Positions 1 through 5,528 of a stretch of DNA of 6,846 nt are shown here, piece after piece. Each line of letters opens with the position of its first letter. Positions within the stretch are counted from its first letter, which is position 1. The position numbers and the translations under genes were made by a program. Below the pieces are notes generated by a model. It searched no databases, was not told the origin of the DNA, and saw only the letters and a program-made list of their open reading frames with translations. The stretch spans positions 1 through 6,846 of the forward strand of contig CALJCU010000274.1 in NCBI GenBank assembly GCA_938023885.1, read 5' to 3'. Origin of the DNA: an uncultured Prevotella sp. Its GTDB lineage: Bacteria > Bacteroidota > Bacteroidia > Bacteroidales > Bacteroidaceae.

Positions 1-2472
1 TTCTTGTGCAACGACTGGGTGCGCTGTCTGAGGTTCGACCACCGTGGATTATTGTGGATAGCGACTTCTAATGGTGTATCATGCTTTGATCCGCGGGCGA
101 AGAGCTTCAAGCCTTTGGGGAGTAACGTTATTCTGCAAGGTGTTGTCACCAACGCCTTGGAAGAAGATGGAAAAGGCAATATCGTCGTAGGAACAGACGA
201 TGGACTCTATTTATACGATTACCGTAACCGTAAAGCAATGCGCTTCCCGCAAAGTGGTCAGCTTGTAGGCAAACAGGTGAACGCCATCGAGAAAGACCGT
301 GACGGTAACCTATGGATCAGTACGGCGATGGGTCTGTGGCAGTATGACCGCTCCAGGAATACTTTTGTCGGTTACATCCGTGGTAATGGGCTGGCGGCTC
401 ATGAATATGTACTTGGCTCTAAACTGCGTACGGCAGACGGGCGCGTGGCCTTCGGTACGAGCGATGGCATCACCATTTTTTATCCCCAGGAGGTTAATGC
501 CAGTGCTGAGAAGGTGGAACAGCCCCGGCTTACGGCATTCATTGTCGACGGGAGACAGGAAGATTTCCGCAAGACTGACTTTTCGGTGCCTTATAGTGAA
601 AACTCTTTCACCTTGGAATTCTCACAGCTCAACTTCAGACATATCAGGGAGATAGCCTATCGTTATCGTATCAACGGTGGTCATTGGCAGACGAATGACG
701 AGGGCGACAACAGTATCCTCTTTTCCCACATGGAACCGGGCGACTATCGCATCGAGGTCCTTGCCTCCTGTAACGGCGTGCAGTCGAAGTTGCCGTTGAT
801 GATTCATGTCGTGGTCAACAATCCTTGGTACTCATCGTGGGAGGCATGGTGTATCTATCTCACCATCATCGTCTTGGTGGTCTTCTATGGGTACCGTGCT
901 ATGGAACGCAAGCGGAAAGTAGACGATGATGAGCAGAAGATGCGGTTCCTCATCGATGCCACCCATGATATCCGTTCTCCGCTGACACTCATCCTTGGTC
1001 CGCTGAAGAAGTTGCAGCAACGAATCACGAACGGGGAAGACCGTAGCGAACTCGATGCTATCAACCACAATGCTCAGCGGCTTCTTGTCCTTGTCAATCA
1101 GATCCTTGATGAGCGGAAGATTGATAAAGGGCAGATGCAGCTCCATTGTGAGGAGACGGACCTTGTAGACTTTGCTGCTCAGTCTATGCGTATGTACCAA
1201 TATGGGGCGCGGGAGCGGAGCATCACTCTCATGCTCACTGATGGAGCGGGCAGACCGGTGGATATTCACCATAAACCTATAAAGGTATGGATTGACAAGG
1301 TCAATTTTGATAAGGTCATTGCTAACCTTCTCTCCAATGCCTTAAAATATACATTCGACGGAGGGACCATCATGGTGAGTGTCTCAGAGAAGGACGATGC
1401 TGTTGTTCTGCGTGTCACCGATACTGGTCCCGGTTTCAAGGATAAGAAGACAGATAAGCTCTTCGAGCGTTTCTATCAGAGTCGTGCCACAAATATTCTG
1501 CATGTGCAAGGGACGGGTATCGGATTGAACCTCTGCCGTAACATCGTGCAGATGCACGGTGGCACCATCGCCGCCTTCAATCGCACGGATGGTCAGCACG
1601 GTGCTTGTCTCGAGGTTACGCTTCACAAAGGTAATACGCACCTGCGCCCCGGGCAGATCATGATGGAGAGAGGGGAGAAAGAGGCATTAGCGGACAAGAC
1701 GCATGGCAATTGTCGCATCCTGGTGGCGGACGATGACTTTGAGATCCCGGCTTATATCGCCCGTGAGCTTGGACAGACCTGTCGTGTAGACTCTGCCCAG
1801 AACGGAAAGATAGCCTTGGAGAAGGTGCTGTCAGGTAACTACAATCTTGTCATCTCCGACATCATGATGCCTGAGATGGACGGTATCGCTCTGCTTAAGG
1901 CCATCAAGTCAAACCCGCGCACGAGCGACATCCCCGTCATCCTCCTCACCTCCCAGAGTGAGGTCGGCAACCGTCTCGAAGGATTGAAGAAAGGAGCCGA
2001 CGCGTTCATAGCCAAGCCTTTCGACATCGACGAGCTGCGTATCGTGGTCAATAATCTCCTGGAAAACGTCCGTCGACTCCGTGGCAAGTTCTCGGGAGCA
2101 CTGGAGCAGAAGGGCAAGATGGAGGATGTGAAAGTGCGTGGCAACGACGACGTCCTCATGGATCGTGTCATGAAATGTATCAACGCCCATATCACGGAGC
2201 AGGACTTTAATGTGGAGCGCCTTGCCGAGGAGGTGGGCATCAGCCGCGCCCAGTTGCATCGTAAGATGAAAGAGATCACAGGTGTCACGACGAGCGACTT
2301 CATCCGTAATCTCCGTTTGGAGCAAGGGGCGAAGCTCCTGCGGGAAGGCAATGTCAATGTCACTCAGGTGACTTATGCCGTAGGCTTCAACAACCAGACC
2401 CACTTCTCCAGTATCTTCAAGAAGCACTTCGGCGTCTCGCCGACAGCGTATGCACAGCAACACAAGGGTTGA
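1..2472 (+). CDS. Hybrid two-component system sensor/regulator (HTCS), 5'-truncated by window edge
   Basis: One-protein two-component system of Bacteroidota: a periplasmic sensor joined to a cytoplasmic kinase, receiver and AraC-type DNA-binding domain, used to switch on PUL genes when a glycan fragment binds. Residues are numbered from the TTG at 4, but the frame is open to base 1, so this is not the true start. Visible in order: propeller (Reg_prop) repeats with LWIATSNG (17-24), VVGTDDGLYLYD (61-72), LWISTAMGLWQYD (103-115) and a fourth near 146-158; a Y_Y_Y domain about 200-272; one membrane helix about 282-300; HisKA with phospho-acceptor H321 in THDIRSP; ATPase N-box (N441, N445), DTGPGF (473-478), FERFY (487-491) and GTGIGL (503-508); receiver with acidic D576/D577, acceptor D619, T649 and K671; two helix-turn-helices of an AraC domain about 725-818. 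Full-length HTCS proteins are usually about 1300-1400 residues, so roughly 500 N-terminal residues are missing. Its likely targets are the two downstream transcription units. Confidence 0.96.
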   Translation, partial: FLCNDWVRCLRFDHRGLLWIATSNGVSCFDPRAKSFKPLGSNVILQGVVTNALEEDGKGNIVVGTDDGLYLYDYRNRKAMRFPQSGQLVGKQVNAIEKDRDGNLWISTAMGLWQYDRSRNTFVGYIRGNGLAAHEYVLGSKLRTADGRVAFGTSDGITIFYPQEVNASAEKVEQPRLTAFIVDGRQEDFRKTDFSVPYSENSFTLEFSQLNFRHIREIAYRYRINGGHWQTNDEGDNSILFSHMEPGDYRIEVLASCNGVQSKLPLMIHVVVNNPWYSSWEAWCIYLTIIVLVVFYGYRAMERKRKVDDDEQKMRFLIDATHDIRSPLTLILGPLKKLQQRITNGEDRSELDAINHNAQRLLVLVNQILDERKIDKGQMQLHCEETDLVDFAAQSMRMYQYGARERSITLMLTDGAGRPVDIHHKPIKVWIDKVNFDKVIANLLSNALKYTFDGGTIMVSVSEKDDAVVLRVTDTGPGFKDKKTDKLFERFYQSRATNILHVQGTGIGLNLCRNIVQMHGGTIAAFNRTDGQHGACLEVTLHKGNTHLRPGQIMMERGEKEALADKTHGNCRILVADDDFEIPAYIARELGQTCRVDSAQNGKIALEKVLSGNYNLVISDIMMPEMDGIALLKAIKSNPRTSDIPVILLTSQSEVGNRLEGLKKGADAFIAKPFDIDELRIVVNNLLENVRRLRGKFSGALEQKGKMEDVKVRGNDDVLMDRVMKCINAHITEQDFNVERLAEEVGISRAQLHRKMKEITGVTTSDFIRNLRLEQGAKLLREGNVNVTQVTYAVGFNNQTHFSSIFKKHFGVSPTAYAQQHKG

Positions 2473-2506
2473 GCCATTACAGATTATCGCATGTGGCTAT
2501 TTTTTT
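2472..2506 (+). terminator. Weak intrinsic terminator-like element after the HTCS gene
   Basis: AGCCA (2472-2476) can pair with TGGCT (2494-2498), followed directly by a run of seven T (2500-2506). The T-run and its place right after the stop codon fit an intrinsic terminator. The stem is only 5 bp and the loop is 17 bases, so the call is tentative. Confidence 0.35.
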
Positions 2507-2524
2507 AATTGTATTTATGCGCTG

Positions 2525-2547
2525 GTGGCTGGTACAAGACCGGCTAC
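2525..2547 (+). other. Hairpin between the HTCS and GH3 genes
   Basis: GTGGCTGGT (2525-2533) pairs with ACCGGCTAC (2539-2547) around the 5-base loop ACAAG, giving a 9-bp stem with two G-U pairs. No T-run follows it on either strand, so it is not a standard intrinsic terminator. It lies about 40 bases upstream of the half-sites that precede the GH3 promoter. It may add to the termination of HTCS read-through or stabilise a 3' end; the role is unknown. Confidence 0.4.
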
Positions 2548-2590
2548 TGCACTGTTACGACGCCTGCTCATCACTGTTTAGCCACTACTT

Positions 2591-2621
2591 AATACGAATA
2601 GAAACATTATTGAGACATATA
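2591..2621 (+). promoter_or_regulatory. Tandem half-site operator upstream of the GH3 gene, probable HTCS binding site
   Basis: Two 10-base direct repeats, AATACGAATA (2591-2600) and GAGACATATA (2612-2621), start 21 bases apart. The same pair with the same spacing occurs before the SusC-type gene (5416-5446), and in both places it ends 26 bases before a TAnnTTTG box. If the last G of that box is -7, the half-sites cover about -71 to -62 and -50 to -41, suitable for an activator touching RNA polymerase. Direct half-sites two helical turns apart are typical of AraC-family proteins, and the adjacent HTCS has such a domain. The repeats and spacing are seen; the bound protein is inferred. Confidence 0.65.
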
Positions 2622-2647
2622 GAAAGACCTTTTTGCCATTAACGTGT

Positions 2648-2655
2648 TATTTTTG
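2648..2655 (+). promoter_or_regulatory. Promoter -7 box of the GH3 gene
   Basis: TATTTTTG matches the Bacteroidota -7 consensus TAnnTTTG perfectly. Transcription would start near 2662, leaving an A-rich leader of about 23 bases with no Shine-Dalgarno sequence. A TTTG -33 box at the usual distance is missing: the only nearby TTTG (2632-2635) is just 12 bases upstream of the -7 box, which is too close. This fits a promoter that depends on an activator. Confidence 0.7.
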
Positions 2656-2684
2656 CAAAGAATAAATCTAAAGACTGATAAGAC

Positions 2685-5285
2685 ATGAAATTACAAATTG
2701 GATTACGAGTGTTTGTCACGGGTTGTTGTCTGACGTGGATGATGGGAGCCGCAGCGCAGATGCTGCCTTATCAGAATCCTAACCTTCCGTTTAAAGAGCG
2801 AGCTAAGGATCTCTGTTCACGCCTCACACTGGAAGAAAAAGCGTCGCTGATGTGCGACATCTCTCCCGCTATCCATCGTTTAGACATCAAGCCCTTCAAC
2901 TGGTGGAGCGAGGCTTTGCACGGCTATGCCAATAACACGGATGTCACAGTGTTTCCCGAGCCTATCGGCATGGCGGCATCGTTCAACCCTGCGATGGTCT
3001 ACAAAGTGTTCACAGCTACCTCCGACGAGGCACGGGGCAAGTATAACCAGTTTATGGCTGAGGGTAAGGAAGATACCCGCTTCCACAGTCTCTCTGTATG
3101 GACGCCCAATGTCAACATCTTCCGCGATCCGCGCTGGGGCCGTGGTCAGGAGACCTATGGCGAGGACCCTTATCTGACGAGTGTCATGGGTGTACAGGTT
3201 GTCAAAGGCTTGCAGGGCCCTGAGACAACCAAATATCGTAAGCTCTATGCCTGCGCCAAGCACTTTGCCGTGCACAGTGGACCTGAATATACGCGCCATA
3301 CCGCCAATCTCTCCGATATCTCTCCACGCGACTTGTGGGAGACCTATCTCCCGGCTTTCAAGGCAGCCGTCCAGCAAGGTAATGTCAGGGAGGTGATGTG
3401 CGCCTACCAGCGTCTCGACGATGAGCCGTGCTGCGGCAATACCCGTTTCCTGCAACAGATTCTCAGGGATGAGTGGGACTTTAAGCACATGGTCGTGAGT
3501 GACTGTGGTGCCATTACCGACTTCTATATAAACCATCATGTGTCTTCCGATGCCGTTCATGCCGCCGCTAAGGGGACCCTCGCCGGTACCGATGTGGAGT
3601 GCGGATTCGGCTATGCCTACATGAAACTGCCGGAAGCCGTACACCGCGGACTCGTCTCTGAGCAGGAAGTCGACAAGCATGTCATCCGACTTCTGAAAGG
3701 CCGTTTCGAGTTAGGCGTGATGGATGACCCTAAACTGGTGTCGTGGACGAAAGTATCACCCAAGACCATTGACAGCCAGGAGCACCGCCAATTGGCGCTC
3801 GACATGGCCTTGCAGTCTATGACACTCTTGCAAAACAAGAACAACATATTGCCGCTCGACAAGTCGGCAAAAATTGCTGTGATTGGCCCCAATGCCGATG
3901 ACGCCACGATGCTCTGGGGCAACTATAATGGTGTACCGAGCCGAACGACAACCATCCTGCAAGGCATCCGTGAGACAGGCGGAAACAGTATTCCTTACCT
4001 CCGTGGCTGCGACCTCGTCAACAAGATGGTTCTTGAGAGCAAACTCCCGGAGTGTGAGATAGGAGGCAAGAAAGGCCTCAAAGCTTCTTTCTGGAACAAT
4101 ACGACGCAGAGTGGGACCCCCGTCACTGTGGAGTGGATGCGCGACCCGGTCAATGTGACGACCTACGGCCAGCATACCTTTGCTGACGGCGTATGGATGC
4201 AGAACTTCTCCGCCCGCTACGAGACTGACTTCACGCCCCGGCAGTCGGGTGAGGATGTCATCAAGATGCAGTACACCGGCCGTTATGACCTCAGTGTGGA
4301 CGGTCAACAGGTCGCGGCGGACAGCACGTGGCGGACCGACCCCGTCAATGTACCGCTCAAGGTGGAGAAAGGCAAGACCTATCATATCGTGCTCAACTAT
4401 TATTACGTCAATGGCTGGGGCTCGAACCTTCGTTTTGACCTCGGTTATGAGACCCCGATAGACTATTCCGCAGTCATCAGCAAACTGAAAGATGTGAAGA
4501 CGGTCGTCTTCGTGGGTGGCATCTCGTCGAAGCTCGAAGGAGAGGAGATGCCTGTCAAGATCGAAGGGTTCAAAGGTGGCGACCGCACGAGCATTGAACT
4601 GCCTGAGGTCCAGCGCGCGTTCCTCAGGGCCTTGAAGGCAGCCGGTAAGACCGTCGTGTTTGTCAACTGTTCCGGTTCAGCCATTGCGCTGACCCCGGAG
4701 GTTGAGAGCTGCGATGCTATCCTGCAGGCATGGTATCCCGGTGAGGAAGGAGGTAAGGCCGTCGCACAGGTTCTCTATGGCAATTACAATCCCGGTGGCA
4801 AACTGCCCGTGACGTTCTATCGTTCTACCGATCAGTTGCCGGCTTTCGAGGACTATTCGATGAAAGGCCGCACTTACCGTTACTTCAACGACGCACTCTT
4901 CCCCTTCGGATATGGATTGAGCTATACCACTTTTGTGATAGGCAAGGCGCAACTCTCCGCTCCAGCAATGAAGACAGACGGAAGGGTCACGTTGACCATA
5001 CCTGTCAGGAACATTGGTAAACGGGCAGGCTCTGAGGTCATTCAGGTCTATGTCAAAGCCAACGACGATGTGGAAGGCCCGCTGAAGTCGCTACGAGCTT
5101 TCCAGCGTGTGAGCCTGAAAGTCGGTGAGAGCAAGATGGTGTCTATTCCTCTGACATCCGATTCCTTCTGCCTCTTCGATCCTTCTTCCAACACCATGCG
5201 TACGAAAACCGGCGTTTACACCATCTTCTATGGCAACAGTTCGGCTGATGAAGATCTCCGACAAATAAGCTTCATGATTGAATAA
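2685..5285 (+). CDS. Secreted glycoside hydrolase family 3 enzyme with inserted PA14 domain, probable beta-xylosidase
   Basis: Retaining exo-glycosidase, 866 residues, that removes single sugars from the non-reducing end of oligosaccharides, probably in the periplasm. A signal peptide spans about residues 1-25, with likely signal peptidase I cleavage near AAAQ. The GH3 N-terminal barrel covers about 30-345: WWSEALHG (73-80), DPRWGRGQETYGEDP (148-162), KH (192-193), MCAYQ (238-242) and SDCGAI with predicted nucleophile D273. The C-terminal alpha/beta domain begins about 370 and is interrupted by a PA14 domain (about 462-588). It resumes with KLEGEE, where E618 is the likely acid/base. A fibronectin-III-like domain closes the protein (about 765-840). 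WWSEALHG and SDC, in place of the SDW common in beta-glucosidases, point to the beta-xylosidase/arabinofuranosidase branch. A beta-glucosidase remains possible. The ATG at 2685 is chosen because it starts the signal peptide and sits 23 bases after the predicted transcription start. Confidence 0.95.
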   Translation: MKLQIGLRVFVTGCCLTWMMGAAAQMLPYQNPNLPFKERAKDLCSRLTLEEKASLMCDISPAIHRLDIKPFNWWSEALHGYANNTDVTVFPEPIGMAASFNPAMVYKVFTATSDEARGKYNQFMAEGKEDTRFHSLSVWTPNVNIFRDPRWGRGQETYGEDPYLTSVMGVQVVKGLQGPETTKYRKLYACAKHFAVHSGPEYTRHTANLSDISPRDLWETYLPAFKAAVQQGNVREVMCAYQRLDDEPCCGNTRFLQQILRDEWDFKHMVVSDCGAITDFYINHHVSSDAVHAAAKGTLAGTDVECGFGYAYMKLPEAVHRGLVSEQEVDKHVIRLLKGRFELGVMDDPKLVSWTKVSPKTIDSQEHRQLALDMALQSMTLLQNKNNILPLDKSAKIAVIGPNADDATMLWGNYNGVPSRTTTILQGIRETGGNSIPYLRGCDLVNKMVLESKLPECEIGGKKGLKASFWNNTTQSGTPVTVEWMRDPVNVTTYGQHTFADGVWMQNFSARYETDFTPRQSGEDVIKMQYTGRYDLSVDGQQVAADSTWRTDPVNVPLKVEKGKTYHIVLNYYYVNGWGSNLRFDLGYETPIDYSAVISKLKDVKTVVFVGGISSKLEGEEMPVKIEGFKGGDRTSIELPEVQRAFLRALKAAGKTVVFVNCSGSAIALTPEVESCDAILQAWYPGEEGGKAVAQVLYGNYNPGGKLPVTFYRSTDQLPAFEDYSMKGRTYRYFNDALFPFGYGLSYTTFVIGKAQLSAPAMKTDGRVTLTIPVRNIGKRAGSEVIQVYVKANDDVEGPLKSLRAFQRVSLKVGESKMVSIPLTSDSFCLFDPSSNTMRTKTGVYTIFYGNSSADEDLRQISFMIE

Positions 5286-5317
5286 CACTTTAACGATATT
5301 GTCCCGTGTTCGCGTCA

Positions 5318-5345
5318 CCATCGTTTCACGGACGTGAAACGATGG
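5318..5345 (+). terminator. Strong 12-bp hairpin after the GH3 gene, probable terminator
   Basis: CCATCGTTTCAC (5318-5329) and GTGAAACGATGG (5334-5345) form a perfect 12-bp stem with the 4-base loop GGAC, 32 bases after the GH3 stop codon. The stem is too long and exact to be chance. No T-run follows, so it may be a terminator of a weaker type, an mRNA-end stabiliser, or a copy of a dispersed palindromic repeat. Confidence 0.6.
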
Positions 5346-5381
5346 CGTTCAAGACACATTCCTTTGGCTAATCATTTTGGT

Positions 5382-5412
5382 AGTATAGTCGAAATGCGAC
5401 TGTACTGCTTTT
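5382..5412 (+). terminator. Second hairpin with short T-run, intrinsic terminator candidate
   Basis: AGTATAGTCG (5382-5391) pairs with CGACTGTACT (5397-5406), a 10-bp stem with one G-U pair and loop AAATG, followed by GC and TTTT (5409-5412). This resembles an intrinsic terminator with a short T-run. It lies just before the half-sites of the next promoter, so it could insulate the SusC-type gene from GH3 read-through. Confidence 0.5.
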
Positions 5413-5415
5413 GTT

Positions 5416-5446
5416 GATACATATACGCATTATTCTGAGACGAATA
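5416..5446 (+). promoter_or_regulatory. Tandem half-site operator upstream of the SusC-type gene, probable HTCS binding site
   Basis: GATACATATA (5416-5425) and GAGACGAATA (5437-5446) are direct repeats starting 21 bases apart, ending 26 bases before the -7 box at 5473. Spacing and placement are identical to the pair before the GH3 gene. The 3' halves of the two arms are swapped between the promoters: CGAATA is distal in one and proximal in the other, and likewise CATATA. The first four bases keep their position: RATA distal, GAGA proximal. Predicted position is about -71 to -41. Binding by the neighbouring HTCS is inferred. Confidence 0.65.
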
Positions 5447-5452
5447 TTAATG

Positions 5453-5463
5453 ATTCGTATTAA
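5453..5463 (-). promoter_or_regulatory. Inverted third half-site in the SusC-type promoter
   Basis: Read on the minus strand this is TTAATACGAAT, identical over 11 bases to 2589-2599 at the distal half-site of the GH3 promoter. It forms an inverted repeat with the proximal half-site: ACGAAT (5440-5445) against ATTCGT (5453-5458), 7-base spacer. It covers about -34 to -24 of the predicted promoter, where a bound protein could block RNA polymerase. The GH3 promoter has no equivalent, and the region is AT-rich, so chance is possible. Confidence 0.35.
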
Positions 5464-5472
5464 TTTTATACA

Positions 5473-5480
5473 TAATTTTG
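5473..5480 (+). promoter_or_regulatory. Promoter -7 box of the SusC-type gene
   Basis: TAATTTTG matches TAnnTTTG perfectly. Transcription would start near 5487, giving an A-rich leader of about 42 bases without a Shine-Dalgarno sequence. No TTTG -33 box is present at the expected distance, as in the GH3 promoter. Confidence 0.7.
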
Positions 5481-5528
5481 CGACAATTAAACAATAAAAA
5501 TCCTATTCCTAAAAACAATTATTAGCGT

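Noticed and set aside
4..6. TTG at 4 as the start codon of the HTCS gene
   Set aside because: The reading frame is open back to base 1, the protein begins inside a propeller repeat, and no signal peptide is present. The gene is simply cut by the window edge.
2601..2611. Shared CATTATT (2605-2611 and 5428-5434) as part of the operator core
   Set aside because: It is shifted by two bases relative to the half-sites and -7 box in the two promoters, whereas the half-sites keep exact register. It is probably spacer similarity, although a minor role cannot be excluded.
2630..2635. TTTTTG as the -33 box of the GH3 promoter
   Set aside because: Only 12 bases separate it from the -7 box, against about 18-20 in Bacteroidota promoters, and the SusC-type promoter has no counterpart.
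2685..2729. Possible lipobox VTGC (residues 11-14) in the GH3 signal peptide, implying a lipoprotein
   Set aside because: The hydrophobic stretch before C14 is only about five residues after R8, too short for a lipoprotein signal. The longer core ending in AAAQ gives a better signal peptidase I site.
2880..3680. Long minus-strand open frames opposite the GH3 gene (also 3756-4385) and opposite the HTCS gene (1909-2463)
   Set aside because: They lie fully inside well-supported genes, show no recognisable domain or promoter, and their low-complexity make-up is that of antisense shadow frames.
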